DNA of 64,000 bases from Thalassospira mesophila (GCF_002115755.1 NZ_JFKA01000003.1:398596-462595), one strand, 5' to 3'; numbered from the stretch's first letter, positions 9,921 to 20,118 are shown. A program made the numbers and translations. Notes: a model not told the origin generated them from the sequence alone.

Positions 9921-10601
9921 TCAGGATGCCAATAATTTCAGGACGGCATCGGCAGCAAGTTCGCTTGATGCCGGGTTTTGGCCCGTGACAAGTTTTCCAT
10001 CGGTAACGGCAAACGGGGCCCAGTTGGCCCCTTTTTGAAAACGGCCACCCAGCTTTTTAAATTCCTGTTCGATCGATAATGGAACAACGGCTTCCAGCCC
10101 GACGGCCTTTTCTTCGTCATCGGTAAAACCGGTGACTTCCTTGTCTTTGACCAGTGCATCGCCATTGGCGGCCTTGGCATTCACCAATGCCGCCGGGCCG
10201 TGGCAAACCGCACCAACCGGTTTGTTTTGCGCCACAAATGCCTCGATCAGGGCAATCGAGTGCGTGCTTGTTGCCAGATCCCACAGCGGGCCGTGGCCGC
10301 CGGGGAAAAACAGGGCGTCAAAGTCGTCGGCCTTAAGTCCTTCAAGCGGCACCGTTGTGGCAAAAGCCTGCTGTGCAGTTTTGTCGCGGTCAAAACGCTT
10401 GGTGGCGTCGGTCAGGGCATCGTCGGTTTGGCTGTTGGGGTCAATCGGCGGTTGGCCGCCTTTGGGTGATGCCAGCGTCAATGTCGCGCCACCATCGACA
10501 AACCGGTAATAGGGGGCGGCGAATTCTTCCAGCCAGATGCCGGTTTTATGCCCGGTATCGCCCATTTTATCGTGCGAGGTCATGATCATTAGAATGCGCA
10601 T
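9921..10601 (-). CDS. DJ-1/PfpI family protein (class I glutamine amidotransferase-like)
   Basis: The protein has 226 residues. GIWLEEFAAPYYRF, LFFPGGHGPLWDL and the nucleophile elbow AVCHGPAAL (Cys in the middle) place it in the Hsp31-like branch of the DJ-1/PfpI superfamily. Members are described as glyoxalase III, deglycase or holding chaperones. The ATG at 10601 starts directly at the first beta strand (MRILMIMTS). It runs leftward, with the copZ promoter just downstream of its stop. Confidence 0.88.
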   Translation of the reverse strand: MRILMIMTSHDKMGDTGHKTGIWLEEFAAPYYRFVDGGATLTLASPKGGQPPIDPNSQTDDALTDATKRFDRDKTAQQAFATTVPLEGLKADDFDALFFPGGHGPLWDLATSTHSIALIEAFVAQNKPVGAVCHGPAALVNAKAANGDALVKDKEVTGFTDDEEKAVGLEAVVPLSIEQEFKKLGGRFQKGANWAPFAVTDGKLVTGQNPASSELAADAVLKLLAS

Positions 10602-10792
10602 TGCCCAAACTCCTTGGTGTGATTTCTGTCTGTCACATAAGGCGGGTAATCGCGATACGCCAGTCATGGCCGTATTGCGCATGGCAACGATGATGGCGAT
10701 GACCATGGCGGCGGCCTTTGTTATGGCAGTGCAAACTTGATCGCCACCGGCTAATCGGCTATGTCGCATAAAGTTCAGAGCAGGGGGAATGA

Positions 10793-11371
10793 ATGGCCAA
10801 GCTGTTTTTTTATTATTCGTCGATGAATGCCGGTAAATCGACGACCTTGTTGCAGTCCAGCTTCAATTATATTGAGCGCGGCATGCAAACCATGTTGTTG
10901 ACCGCTGCTTTGGATGACCGGTTTGGGGCGGGAAAAATTGCCTCGCGCATTGGGCTGGAGGCCCCGGCAACCCTGTTTGACGGGGCGACAAACCTGTTTG
11001 ATCTGGTGCAAGCCGAATTTAAAAACCGGTCGGTTGATTGTTTGCTGGTCGATGAAGCGCAATTTCTGACCAAGGATCAGGTTTGGCAATTGTCAGATGT
11101 GGCTGACAAGCTGGGCGTGCCGGTATTGTGTTATGGCATTCGCACCGATTTTCAGGGCGATTTGTTTGAAGGGTCCAAGTGGCTGCTGGCCTGGGCCGAC
11201 AAGCTGAACGAACTTAAAACCATCTGCCATTGTGGGCGCAAGGCGGGCATGGTGATCCGGATTGATGAAAACGGCGACCCGGTTCGCGAAGGTGCCCAGG
11301 TGGAAATTGGCGGGAATGACCGCTATGTCCCGGTTTGCCGTGTCCATTTCAAGGATGCGATGGGGCGCTAG
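10793..11371 (+). CDS. tdk: Thymidine kinase
   Basis: This 192-residue type II thymidine kinase phosphorylates thymidine with ATP in nucleotide salvage. The P-loop is SSMNAGKST (residues 9-17), the DEAQF block follows ([12 protein letters not shown]), and the zinc-binding cysteines appear in TICHCGRKA with a further Cys near the C-terminus (VPVCRVHF). Length is typical. An AGGGGGA ribosome site precedes the ATG. Confidence 0.96.
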   Translation: MAKLFFYYSSMNAGKSTTLLQSSFNYIERGMQTMLLTAALDDRFGAGKIASRIGLEAPATLFDGATNLFDLVQAEFKNRSVDCLLVDEAQFLTKDQVWQLSDVADKLGVPVLCYGIRTDFQGDLFEGSKWLLAWADKLNELKTICHCGRKAGMVIRIDENGDPVREGAQVEIGGNDRYVPVCRVHFKDAMGR

Positions 11372-11432
11372 CCCTTTGCACATCCTTGCCGCAGTTTTTC
11401 TGCCGCTGGCAGGGACGGTTTGACAACACAGG

Positions 11433-12056
11433 CTAGCCGAGCAAGTGGGCGACTTCCGGGGCCAGCAGGTGCCACGCGACGAGCCACACGACAAGTGCGG
11501 TTGTGCCATCAATGATTTTCCAGGTGATGGGGCGGGCCACATAAGGGGCCAGCCATGCCGCCCCCAGGGCAATGCCGAAAAACCATATAAAACTGGCGCT
11601 AACAGCCCCAAGGGCGAAATACAGGCGTTCATCCGCCGGGTACTGGCCGCCAATGCCGCCCAGCATCACCACCGTATCAAGATAAACATGCGGATTTAGC
11701 AGGGTAACAGCCAGTGTTGTTGACAGCACAGCTTTCCAGCCATGGGTTTTCAGGTTTGTTTCTGACAGGGCTTCGGTTTTAAACAGACGACGACACGCGC
11801 CAATGCCATACCAGATCAAAAACGCCCCGCCGCCCCAGGCCGCAATTTGGGTAAGCAACGGATAACGGGCAACCAGCGTGCCCAGCCCGGCAACCCCCGC
11901 AACAATTAAAATAGCATCACACAGAGCACAGACCAGCGCCACCATCGCAGGGTATTGGCGGCGAAGGCCTTGTCCCAGTACAAAGGCGTTTTGGGCGCCA
12001 ATGGCCAGAATCAACCCGCCACTTAATCCAAATCCGGTTGCAAATGTCAGTAGCAT
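11433..12056 (-). CDS. argO: LysE/ArgO family amino-acid exporter
   Basis: This 207-residue protein has six hydrophobic segments and the LysE signature near the N-terminus (LILAIGAQNAFVLGQGLRR), then VALVCALCDAILI and LNPHVYLDTVVMLG. The family exports basic amino acids across the inner membrane. It is divergent from a LysR regulator of the ArgP/LysG type, the standard pairing for this exporter. The exact substrate, arginine or lysine, is not shown by sequence. Confidence 0.9.
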   Translation of the reverse strand: MLLTFATGFGLSGGLILAIGAQNAFVLGQGLRRQYPAMVALVCALCDAILIVAGVAGLGTLVARYPLLTQIAAWGGGAFLIWYGIGACRRLFKTEALSETNLKTHGWKAVLSTTLAVTLLNPHVYLDTVVMLGGIGGQYPADERLYFALGAVSASFIWFFGIALGAAWLAPYVARPITWKIIDGTTALVVWLVAWHLLAPEVAHLLG

Positions 12057-12168
12057 GCCTGCGATCCTTTGCTTTGTAATAGTCGATATGCAGGCATGGT
12101 CATAACAATTTTGGAAAATAAGAAAATCGAATTATACTGATGTAGCATAAGGAAAATTGATAATAGCG

Positions 12169-13095
12169 ATGATTGATTACAAATTGCTGGAAGCCTGCGC
12201 GGAGGTGATCCGCCATGGCAGTTTCGAGAAGGCGGCGCGCGCCCTTGGCCTGACACAATCGGCAATTTCACAACGGGTAAAGTTGCTGGAAGATCGTATC
12301 GGGCAGCCGTTAATCATGCGCACAAAGCCGATTGCGCCAACCCAGCCCGGTGAACGCCTGTTGCAGCATTATCAGCGTGTGCGCCTGCTTGAGCAGGAAT
12401 TGCGCGACGATGTTCCCGATCTGATCGAGGGGGCCGGGTTTGGGCATATTGCTTTGGCTGTCAATGCCGACAGTTTGGCGACTTGGTTTACGAATGTGCC
12501 CAAAAAACTGTTTGATGAATTAGGCTTGCTGGTTGATATAAAAGTAGAAGATGAGGTTTTAACCCATCAATCCTTGCAAAGCGGTCGGGTTTTGGGGGCG
12601 GTCAGCACCCGGGAAATTCCGGTGCAGGGATGCAAGGTGCGGTCTTTGGGGGCGATGCGCTATATCATGGTGGTCGCGCCGGAATTTGCCGCAAAATATT
12701 TTCCGGGCGGGGTGGATGCCGATGCATTACGCCGGTGCCCGGCGGTTAATTTTTCCGAGCATGATGAATTGCAAAACCAGTTTTTCCATCGTTTTTTCGG
12801 CGTTAACCCCGGCGAATTTCCGGCCCACACCATGCCCAGTTCACAAGGGTTTGTGACTATGGCCGAACAGGGCATTGCCTATGCCGTGGTCGAGGAACAT
12901 CAGGCGGCACCGGGGCTGGCGGCGGGGCGGCTGGTGCAGCCTTGTGCCCATGTCATTGAAAGGGCGTTATTTTGGCATCACTGGAATATGGAAAGTCGTT
13001 TATTATCGCGCGTGAACGACATTGTGCGCGATGAAGCGCGGCAGTTTTTGCCACGGGTCGGAAAAAACGCACATAATATTGGAAAACATCAATAA
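12169..13095 (+). CDS. argP: LysR-type regulator ArgP/LysG
   Basis: The protein has 308 residues. The winged helix at the N-terminus (EKAARALGLTQSAISQRVKLLEDRIG) is followed by a periplasmic-binding-like effector domain; MRYIMVVAPEFAAKYFPGG is typical of ArgP. These proteins activate the divergent argO/lysE exporter in response to arginine or lysine. The ATG at 12169 is chosen. A TTG at 12157, in frame and closer to the AAGGAAAA sequence, is an alternative. Confidence 0.9.
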   Translation: MIDYKLLEACAEVIRHGSFEKAARALGLTQSAISQRVKLLEDRIGQPLIMRTKPIAPTQPGERLLQHYQRVRLLEQELRDDVPDLIEGAGFGHIALAVNADSLATWFTNVPKKLFDELGLLVDIKVEDEVLTHQSLQSGRVLGAVSTREIPVQGCKVRSLGAMRYIMVVAPEFAAKYFPGGVDADALRRCPAVNFSEHDELQNQFFHRFFGVNPGEFPAHTMPSSQGFVTMAEQGIAYAVVEEHQAAPGLAAGRLVQPCAHVIERALFWHHWNMESRLLSRVNDIVRDEARQFLPRVGKNAHNIGKHQ

Positions 13096-13221
13096 AAATA
13101 TCAACTTGCCCGGAACCAATGCTTGCGGACACCGTTTGACAGTGAGGGGTTTTTGCGTCTTACTTCATTGGTTCATCAGGGATAACCGGTGTTTCCTTTT
13201 ACAGCAGAGAGTAAATCTTAC

Positions 13222-14493
13222 ATGTCGCCTCGGTTGGTCGCCTGTGATCATTGTGATTACCTCCATACCGAAGAAGAAATTCCGCCGGGCCATGTTGCCC
13301 GGTGTGTGCGCTGTGGATCCCCTTTGTACCAAAGTCAGAATAACAGTATCGAACGCTCGCTGGCCTTTGCCTTTACCGCACTGATGTTGTTCATTCTTGC
13401 CAATTCATTCCCGATTTTGCAGTTCAGCATGGAAGGACGCAGCGAAAGCAACACGCTGATATCGGGCGTGCTGACTTTCTGGAATGAAGGTTTCTGGTTT
13501 TTGGCCTTTATGGTCGGGCTGACGTCGATTCTGGCCCCGCTTTTGCTGATTTTGGCCTATATTTATGTGTTGTTGCCATTGCGGTTCGGGCTTGGTTTCC
13601 CCGCCATTCGCAAGGTCTGGCGGATTTTGGCCATTGCCCGGCCCTGGTCGATGCTTGACGTATTTTTAATCGGGTTGCTGGTGGCCCTGACCAAGCTGAA
13701 CGACTTTGCCGATGTGATTGCCGGACCGGCATTTTATGCTGTGTGTATCCTGATCCCGATGTCCCTGTTGATGAGCGCGCAACTTGACCCGCGCGAGGTA
13801 TGGCACCGCTTGGCCCCGCGCGGCTTGAAGTACCCCACCACCGATGATATTGCCGTTTTCGCGCCGTCGCAGGAACGCTGGGTAACGTGTGAGGTCTGTG
13901 CGTTTGTTCTGACCGGCGCGACCGCCCGGCGCGATCATGCCATTTGTCCGTGCTGCGGCGCGCGCGTGCATCACCGTAAACCGGCAAGCTTGTCGCGGGC
14001 ATGGGCCTTGCTGATCAGTGCTGCCATTTTTTATATTCCGGCTAACGTGTTTCCGATCATGAGTGTAACCATGCTGGGGCGAACCGAAGCCGACACGATC
14101 CTGTCGGGGGTCGGGGCTTTGATCGAGGCCGGGGAGTGGCCAATTGCGATGGTGGTATTTTGCGCCAGCATTGTAGTGCCGATTTTCAAGCTTGTGGTGC
14201 TGAGCTGGGTTTATATGGCGGCAGGCATGGGAATGGCGGGGCCATTGCGGCAACGCACCCGGATTTATCGCATCACCGAACTGATCGGGCGCTGGTCGAT
14301 GATTGATGTGTTTATGGTATCGATTTTGGCAGCCTTGGTAAAACTGGGTAATATTGCTACCGTTGTGCCGGGGTTTGGTGCCGTGGCCTTTTGTGCCGTG
14401 GTTATTTTGACAATGTTGTCGGCAATGGCGTTTGATCCGCGCCTGATCTGGGATCGTGCGACACAGAAATTAAAGCAGGGGACGCCATCATGA
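13222..14493 (+). CDS. pqiA: Paraquat-inducible protein A (PqiA family)
   Basis: The protein has 423 residues and consists of two similar halves. Each has a small zinc-ribbon (CDHC...CVRC near the start, CEVC...CPCC in the middle) followed by four membrane segments. SMLDVFLIGLLVALTKL and SMIDVFMVSILAALVKLGN are the paired signature sequences. PqiA is the inner-membrane partner of the MCE protein PqiB in envelope lipid transport. The ATG at 13222 is used; a GTG at 13189 is in frame. It overlaps pqiB by four bases. Confidence 0.92.
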   Translation: MSPRLVACDHCDYLHTEEEIPPGHVARCVRCGSPLYQSQNNSIERSLAFAFTALMLFILANSFPILQFSMEGRSESNTLISGVLTFWNEGFWFLAFMVGLTSILAPLLLILAYIYVLLPLRFGLGFPAIRKVWRILAIARPWSMLDVFLIGLLVALTKLNDFADVIAGPAFYAVCILIPMSLLMSAQLDPREVWHRLAPRGLKYPTTDDIAVFAPSQERWVTCEVCAFVLTGATARRDHAICPCCGARVHHRKPASLSRAWALLISAAIFYIPANVFPIMSVTMLGRTEADTILSGVGALIEAGEWPIAMVVFCASIVVPIFKLVVLSWVYMAAGMGMAGPLRQRTRIYRITELIGRWSMIDVFMVSILAALVKLGNIATVVPGFGAVAFCAVVILTMLSAMAFDPRLIWDRATQKLKQGTPS

Positions 14494-16169
14494 GCGACGA
14501 CAACCAGAATGCGTCACAGCCAGAACCGCAAAAACCGGAAGTCCGGCGCGGTTTGCAGAGCTTGTCGCTGATATGGCTGGTGCCCCTGGTTGCCGTTATG
14601 ATTGGTGGTTGGCTGATCTGGCGTGAAGTATCGTCCAAAGGGCCTGAAATTACGGTTACTTTTCAGTCTGCCGAAGGATTGACCCAGGGTAAAACGGCTG
14701 TGCGCTACCGCGATGTCGATGTGGGTATGGTCAAAAAAATTGATCTGTCTGACGATTTCGACAAGGTTGTTTTGACGTTGGAAATGAATGCCGATGTTGA
14801 ACAATATCTGACCGAAAAAACCAAATTCTGGGTGGTGCGGCCCCGGGTGTCGTCACGCGGTATATCGGGCCTCGAAACCATTGTGACGGGTGCTTATATT
14901 GAAATTGTACCCAGCGAAAAGGGCAAGCCTGCGACTGAATTTGTCGGGTCCGAAGAACCGCAATTTGTGGCTGATGGCAGCGAGGGAACGCGTTTTGTTC
15001 TGACGGCTGACGATCTGGGATCGATCAATTCAGGGGCACCGATTTTGCTGCGGGGGGTTTCCGTAGGCGAGGTGCTTGACACCTCGCTTGATGCATCGGC
15101 CAAAAAGGTATCGATCCCGATTTACATTAAATCGCCCTATGACAAGCTGGTTACCAATGACAGCCGTTTTTGGGATTCAAGCGGTGTTAGTGTCGATCTG
15201 AATGCGCAGGGGGTTTCAGTGCGTGCGCAATCGATCCGCTCGGTTATTCAGGGTGGCATTAATTTCATGACGCCCGAAGGCAACGAAAAAGCCAGTCCGG
15301 CACAATCCAATACTGTTTTCAATCTCTATAAAAACCGCAAACAGGCCGAAAGTCTGGTGCAGGGTATTACCCAGAAATTCATGCTGTATTTTGATGGCTC
15401 GATCCGGGGGCTTGTTGCCGATGCGCCGGTCGAGTTCCGCGGTATTCGGATCGGGACGGTTGACAGTGTCAATCTGGAATATCTGAGTGACAAGGGGATG
15501 TTCCGCGCACCGGTGCAAATTACAATCGAGCCCGAGCGTATTCGCACGGTCGGCGCAAAGCCGCAAACCGCCGAAGAATACAAACAGGTTATGGTGCAAC
15601 TGGTGAAGAACGGTTTGCGCGCCCGCCTGAAAACCAGCAGCTTCCTGACTGGTCAGCTTTATGTTGATCTTGATATGTATCCGCTGGCACCGGCTCGTTA
15701 TCTTGGTGATGAAGCGGGCAAGATCGACGAATTGCCAACCCTGCCCAACCAGATCGACGAAATCGCAGATTCCCTGCAATCCCTGTTGGCCAAGGTTGAA
15801 ACCATCCCGATTGAACAAATTGGCATGCGGGTTCTGGGGACGGTCGAAGGTATGGAAAACCTTGTGACATCGCCTGAACTGCAAAAAAGCATGGAAAGCA
15901 TTCAGGAAGCCAGCAACGGCATTAATCAGCTGGTGTCGCATCTTGATAGCAGTGTTTTGCCTGCAACGCGTGAGGCGCTTGATGAAGCCCGCAAAACCAT
16001 GACTGATCTTCGCGATATGACAGCACCAAATTCGCCGGTTCGTTATAACCTTGAAGAATCGCTCAAGGAAATTTCATCAGCGGCCCGGTCGGTTCGAACC
16101 TTGACCGACTATCTTGAACAAAATCCCAACGCCCTGATTTTGGGCAAATCGGGCAACCGGGAGGAATAA
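14490..16169 (+). CDS. pqiB: MCE-domain lipid transport protein PqiB
   Basis: The protein has 559 residues. A single N-terminal membrane anchor (LSLIWLVPLVAVMIGGWLIW) is followed by three MCE domains. Each is marked by a LTQGKTAVRYRDVDVGMVKKI-like start, seen again around SGAPILLRGVSVGEV and ADAPVEFRGIRIGTV. A helical C-terminus that would form the needle follows. In E. coli PqiB makes a periplasm-spanning tube that moves phospholipids between membranes. It is the middle gene of pqiABC. Confidence 0.94.
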   Translation: MSDDNQNASQPEPQKPEVRRGLQSLSLIWLVPLVAVMIGGWLIWREVSSKGPEITVTFQSAEGLTQGKTAVRYRDVDVGMVKKIDLSDDFDKVVLTLEMNADVEQYLTEKTKFWVVRPRVSSRGISGLETIVTGAYIEIVPSEKGKPATEFVGSEEPQFVADGSEGTRFVLTADDLGSINSGAPILLRGVSVGEVLDTSLDASAKKVSIPIYIKSPYDKLVTNDSRFWDSSGVSVDLNAQGVSVRAQSIRSVIQGGINFMTPEGNEKASPAQSNTVFNLYKNRKQAESLVQGITQKFMLYFDGSIRGLVADAPVEFRGIRIGTVDSVNLEYLSDKGMFRAPVQITIEPERIRTVGAKPQTAEEYKQVMVQLVKNGLRARLKTSSFLTGQLYVDLDMYPLAPARYLGDEAGKIDELPTLPNQIDEIADSLQSLLAKVETIPIEQIGMRVLGTVEGMENLVTSPELQKSMESIQEASNGINQLVSHLDSSVLPATREALDEARKTMTDLRDMTAPNSPVRYNLEESLKEISSAARSVRTLTDYLEQNPNALILGKSGNREE

Positions 16170-16172
16170 CAC

Positions 16173-16835
16173 ATGTCCGCAGTAACTTTCCTGCATTCCC
16201 TGACCCGGCATTCCAAAACGGTGTCATCCCGGTTCTGGCCGCAAGGGCATATCCGAAAAGCCGGACTGGCCTTGACGGTGGCGTCGGTGGTTGTCCTGGC
16301 CGCATGCAGCGTTACGCCCAAGGGGCGATATTTTGTGTTATCCCCGGTAACCACACAGCATCCTGTGCAGTCCGGGGTTGTGAAAGCCGTTCTGGGTATT
16401 GGGCCGATTGTGTTTCCCAGCCATCTGGACCGGGCACAACTGGTGCTGCGCACCGGCCAGAACGAACTTTATCTGCGCGAAAATGATAAATGGGCCGAGC
16501 CGTTAAATGAAACGGCCCGGCGGGTGTTAATGCAGGACCTGCAAGACCGCTTGTCGCCCAAACGCATGGAAGCGTTTCCCTGGAACAGCCGGGATGGTGT
16601 GAACTGGCAGATTGCGGTTGATATTGATAATTTTGAAGCCCAGCCGGATCGAACCGTGCGCCTGAACGCCCAATGGAAAATTATTGATTTTTCAAGTGGC
16701 GCTATTGTCTTGTCCAACCGCTTTGATCAGCGGCTTAAACCGGCCTCGGCAGACAGTGCCGATATTGTCGCCACCATGAGCCTGCTTCTTGGACATTTTG
16801 CCGACGATATTTCAGGTGCCTTTAATCAATCCTGA
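16173..16835 (+). CDS. pqiC: PqiC/ABC-type transport auxiliary lipoprotein
   Basis: The protein has 220 residues. A hydrophobic segment ends in a lipobox (VVLAAC, Cys45), predicting an outer-membrane lipoprotein. The domain beginning GRYFVLSPV and the segments LGIGPIVFPSHLDRAQLVLR and YLRENDKWAEPL match the PqiC/DUF330 family, which docks the PqiB needle at the outer membrane. The leader before the lipobox is longer than usual, so the true start may be internal; no better ATG is seen. Confidence 0.88.
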   Translation: MSAVTFLHSLTRHSKTVSSRFWPQGHIRKAGLALTVASVVVLAACSVTPKGRYFVLSPVTTQHPVQSGVVKAVLGIGPIVFPSHLDRAQLVLRTGQNELYLRENDKWAEPLNETARRVLMQDLQDRLSPKRMEAFPWNSRDGVNWQIAVDIDNFEAQPDRTVRLNAQWKIIDFSSGAIVLSNRFDQRLKPASADSADIVATMSLLLGHFADDISGAFNQS

Positions 16836-17190
16836 TCGCGGGGAGGACGATGGGGAATGTGGCTTTGTGCGCGTCGCACTGTTTTCGCGCCATGATTGTG
16901 GCCCGGAACGCCGTTTTGGCTGTGTGATGTGTATTTTTAGGGGCTTGCGGATAAAGTTTTTCAACTTCGAAAAACATGTTTGAAATCATAAACTAACAAC
17001 CAAACCAGGCATAAAACCAGCCGTTTGGATGATGTTGCGCCGGCAACGGGTGGTGACGCTCTATTGTTTTCCGCTAATCTATCGATTATCCTGTTCTTAA
17101 GAGGGAACATACCCTTGGTTTGGGACATGCAGCTGCTGCTTTCCGCGGTTATTCGCCGATACAGGTAGTTTTGGGGAGCCAGGTTGCATT
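16836..17190 (+). other. Intergenic region after pqiC
   Basis: About 355 bases without a supported gene. It becomes AT-rich around 16930-17000 and presumably carries the promoter of the following large gene. No clear terminator stem was found. Confidence 0.35.
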
Positions 17191-18888
17191 ATGCCGGTAA
17201 CAACAGCTTATACGTACGAAGTACGTGTCAAGCGGGGTGATCGATGGATCATTCACGCAACATATGATGTCGAAAAAGAGGCCCAGATAGAAGCGGAATC
17301 CGTTTTGCGGGGCAAAGTGTCTGCGGTACGGATCGTTCGTGACTGGGAACGTGAAGATGGCCGACATATAGAAAAGGTTCTTCTTGAAAAAGAAGGTCAG
17401 GGTGATGGCGGCGACGAACCGGTTCGGGTAACCCCGATCGAGGATGCCGCGCTGTGCGAGACTGACGAGGACCTGCTGGGGGTCGAAAGCCGTTCAACCA
17501 TAAACCGGTTGCTGCGCAAGTATTTCGAACAGGAAGTCCTGACCCCGACCGAGGTAATGTATAATTACAAAAACCTTCGGAAGCTGATGTATCATGACAC
17601 CTTGTTGCCCAGTGCGGTTGACCGGGTTGCCACGATCCATTCGCGCACGACCGAAGGAAACCATATCGAGGCGGCAAGCAAGCTGCATCGGGCGATTGAT
17701 ACGCTGGCGGCACGCGCACGGCAGGTCGAAAAATATGACCTGCCGCAATTCGAAGATGCCACCATTGCCGAAGTCCGCCGCGAAATCAGACAGCTGCGCC
17801 TGGCCGAGGATACCGATTTCCTGACCATGGTGGCGTTAACCCGTCATTTGTCGTCGTCGCGAAGCTGGATCGGCAAGCTTGACTTTGCCCTTAAAGTTAA
17901 AGGCGACCCCAAGGACAACCGGGCACGCGCCATGGTTGACGATGTGGTCGCCGATATTCTGGGCTCGCCGGTTGCATTAAAGGATTTGCTGGGGCCGTCG
18001 CGTAATTTTGGCGAGGCGGTTTTACTGCATATTGATTTGGCGCTGGGCAAGGCACGCGGCAACCGCGGAGCAGCACAGGATGTTCTTGATTTGTTAAACC
18101 CGCTATTTGCGGCAGGCCTGATGCCAAAGGCGCAGTTTGTTCTGTTCGATTATATTGCCCGCGAACTTAAAAGCCCCAATAGCCTGTCGCGATCAGAGGA
18201 AGACGCTAATCCGCTTGTCGAGATACTCGACCGGTTGCTGAATGCAGATGGCGTTGTTTTTGGTCAGCCAATGGTGGAAGCACTGGTCGAGCGCGGTGCC
18301 CGTGTGCGCAATGTCGGCGGCAGCCGTGCCTTTGGGGAAGGTGTTGACGAAATTGCGACGAACCTGGCGCCGGGCTGGCGGCGTTTGGCATTTTTGGCAG
18401 ACGTCACCAAATGCGAACGTGCGGGTGAAATTGAAGGCGAACTGGCCGAGCTAACCCGTAAAACGGTTGCCGACATGCGTGGGCTGCGGGCCTTTTGCGG
18501 GATGCAGGCCAAGCCGCGTGAAAAAATGGCGATGGTTACGCGGATGCACGAAAATGTCAGCCGGTCTAATTTCGTCGAGGATTTAAAGCATCATCTTAGC
18601 GAACGGCTTGATAATGGCCTGGCCGATTATCTGATACGGGAAAAGGTGATCGAGCGTATTGATAACCCTGATCTGCATCTGCGCCAGCGTGCCTATATGC
18701 TGGTTAAATTTTGTTCCAGCGGTGTGTTGATCGAGGGCAAATCGGCAACAATGGCCCGCAAGCGTGTGGTTGGTTATTTACGCCAACCCAATTTCACCGA
18801 TCATCTTGTTGATGATTTGCAGGATTCCGGTGAAAAAGAAGGAACCTTGCGCGATTTTTATGCGCTGCTACAACGCAGCGGATTTTAG
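17191..18888 (+). CDS. Conserved-looking protein of unknown function (565 residues)
   Basis: I do not recognise this protein. It is soluble, charged and largely helical, with no signal peptide or membrane segment. The first ~60 residues (YTYEVRVKRGDRWIIHATYD) look like a small beta-alpha module of the kind that wraps a ligand or RNA. The rest is rich in Arg, Asp and Leu, with helical runs such as REIRQLRLAEDTDFLTMVALTRHL cut short here. It stands alone, with a terminator after it, and its codon use matches the neighbouring chromosomal genes. It is probably a lineage-specific alphaproteobacterial gene. Confidence 0.75.
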   Translation: MPVTTAYTYEVRVKRGDRWIIHATYDVEKEAQIEAESVLRGKVSAVRIVRDWEREDGRHIEKVLLEKEGQGDGGDEPVRVTPIEDAALCETDEDLLGVESRSTINRLLRKYFEQEVLTPTEVMYNYKNLRKLMYHDTLLPSAVDRVATIHSRTTEGNHIEAASKLHRAIDTLAARARQVEKYDLPQFEDATIAEVRREIRQLRLAEDTDFLTMVALTRHLSSSRSWIGKLDFALKVKGDPKDNRARAMVDDVVADILGSPVALKDLLGPSRNFGEAVLLHIDLALGKARGNRGAAQDVLDLLNPLFAAGLMPKAQFVLFDYIARELKSPNSLSRSEEDANPLVEILDRLLNADGVVFGQPMVEALVERGARVRNVGGSRAFGEGVDEIATNLAPGWRRLAFLADVTKCERAGEIEGELAELTRKTVADMRGLRAFCGMQAKPREKMAMVTRMHENVSRSNFVEDLKHHLSERLDNGLADYLIREKVIERIDNPDLHLRQRAYMLVKFCSSGVLIEGKSATMARKRVVGYLRQPNFTDHLVDDLQDSGEKEGTLRDFYALLQRSGF

Positions 18889-18924
18889 AGCGGTCGCGCC
18901 GTTAACAACATAGATTTTGCCTTT

Positions 18925-18959
18925 AAAACGCCTGTGGCTACCAAGCTGCAGGCGTTTTT
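18925..18959 (+). terminator. Rho-independent terminator
   Basis: AAAACGCCTG (18925-18934) pairs with CAGGCGTTTT (18949-18958) and is followed by T. It lies just after the 565-residue gene. Confidence 0.75.
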
Positions 18960-19083
18960 GCGTTTGGGCAAGGCGGGTTTTGCTGCGATGAAATGGCATT
19001 TTGGCAAAATTGGTGGGGTGTTTGTCATTGTTGCCAATGCGCCCTTGGGGCAAAATGGCACCATCCATACAGGAGGCTGGCCC

Positions 19084-20118
19084 ATGACAATTCCCGTATT
19101 ACCCCATAAAACGGTGCGCCAAATGGCCTGTTATGCTTTTGACAATGTCATGAGCCTTGATGTCACCGGGCCATTGCAGGTTTTTGCCTCTGCCAACGAA
19201 GAACTGGCGCGCCAGGGCCAGCGGCGAGCGTATGACGTGCTGGTATTTGCCGAGCAATCAGGCCCGGTTCAGACCTCATTCGGGGTCAGGATATTTGCCG
19301 ATCAGGCACGCGATGAACTGGATCTGACACAGATCGATACCGTGCTGATCCCCGGTGGAGACGGCATCGACCGGGTGCGCCGTAACCCTGCTGTTGTCAG
19401 CTGGTTTCAGGCGGCCAGCGATGTGGTGCCGCGTGTTGGCTCGGTCTGTTCTGGGGCGTTGGTGCTGGCCGCCGCCGGGATGCTTGATGGCCGGGTGGCA
19501 ACAACGCACTGGTCTCGCTGTGATGAAATGCGCGCGAGCTATCCAGGCATAGGGTTGGTGGAAAACCGGATGCACACCTATGACCCGACCGGTCTTGATG
19601 GCGATGCGCATATCTTTACATCTGCCGGTGTGACAGCCGGGATTGATTTGGCGCTGGCTTTGCTCGAAGCCGATTGTGGCCGTACCGTTGCCCTGGCTGT
19701 GGCGCGGCGGCTGGTGATGTTTTTAAAACGGCCCGGCGGTCAGGCACAATTTAGCGCCTATCTTACCCCCGCCATTGGGGCATCGGGGCAACTGGCCGGT
19801 TTGCTGGAATGGTTGCCGGCCAATTTGCAGGCAGATTTGTCGCTAGATGCGATGGCAGCCCGCGCCGGGATGTCGCCAAGAACTTTTTCGCGTGTTTTTA
19901 CCCGCGATCTGGGCCTGACCCCGGCACGATATGTGGAACGCATTCGGGTGGAAGCCGCACGGGGGCTGTTACAGGCGGGCGATATTTCTATCAGCCAGGT
20001 GGCCCGGTTATGTGGTTTCGGGCACCCTGAAACCTTGCGACGTGCCTTCCATCGTCATTTGTCGATCAGCCCACAGGATTATGCGGAACGGTTCGGGGTA
20101 ACGGTTTTACCTGTGTAG
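19084..20118 (+). CDS. GlxA-family transcriptional regulator (DJ-1/PfpI sensor + AraC HTH)
   Basis: The protein has 344 residues. The N-terminal DJ-1/PfpI domain has VLIPGGDGIDRV and the Cys elbow GSVCSGALVLAAAG. The C-terminus has two AraC helix-turn-helix units (LSLDAMAARAGMSPRTFSRVF and ISQVARLCGFGHPETLRRAF). Such proteins (GlxA, GbdR, CdhR type) sense small nitrogen compounds. A good AGGAGG site eight bases before the ATG at 19084 fixes the start. The following MFS gene on the same strand may be its target. Confidence 0.9.
   Translation: MTIPVLPHKTVRQMACYAFDNVMSLDVTGPLQVFASANEELARQGQRRAYDVLVFAEQSGPVQTSFGVRIFADQARDELDLTQIDTVLIPGGDGIDRVRRNPAVVSWFQAASDVVPRVGSVCSGALVLAAAGMLDGRVATTHWSRCDEMRASYPGIGLVENRMHTYDPTGLDGDAHIFTSAGVTAGIDLALALLEADCGRTVALAVARRLVMFLKRPGGQAQFSAYLTPAIGASGQLAGLLEWLPANLQADLSLDAMAARAGMSPRTFSRVFTRDLGLTPARYVERIRVEAARGLLQAGDISISQVARLCGFGHPETLRRAFHRHLSISPQDYAERFGVTVLPV

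Noticed and set aside
16789..16983. A 64-residue frame after pqiC
   Set aside because: It begins inside pqiC, is Cys/Arg-rich and has no ribosome site; ordinary intergenic sequence.
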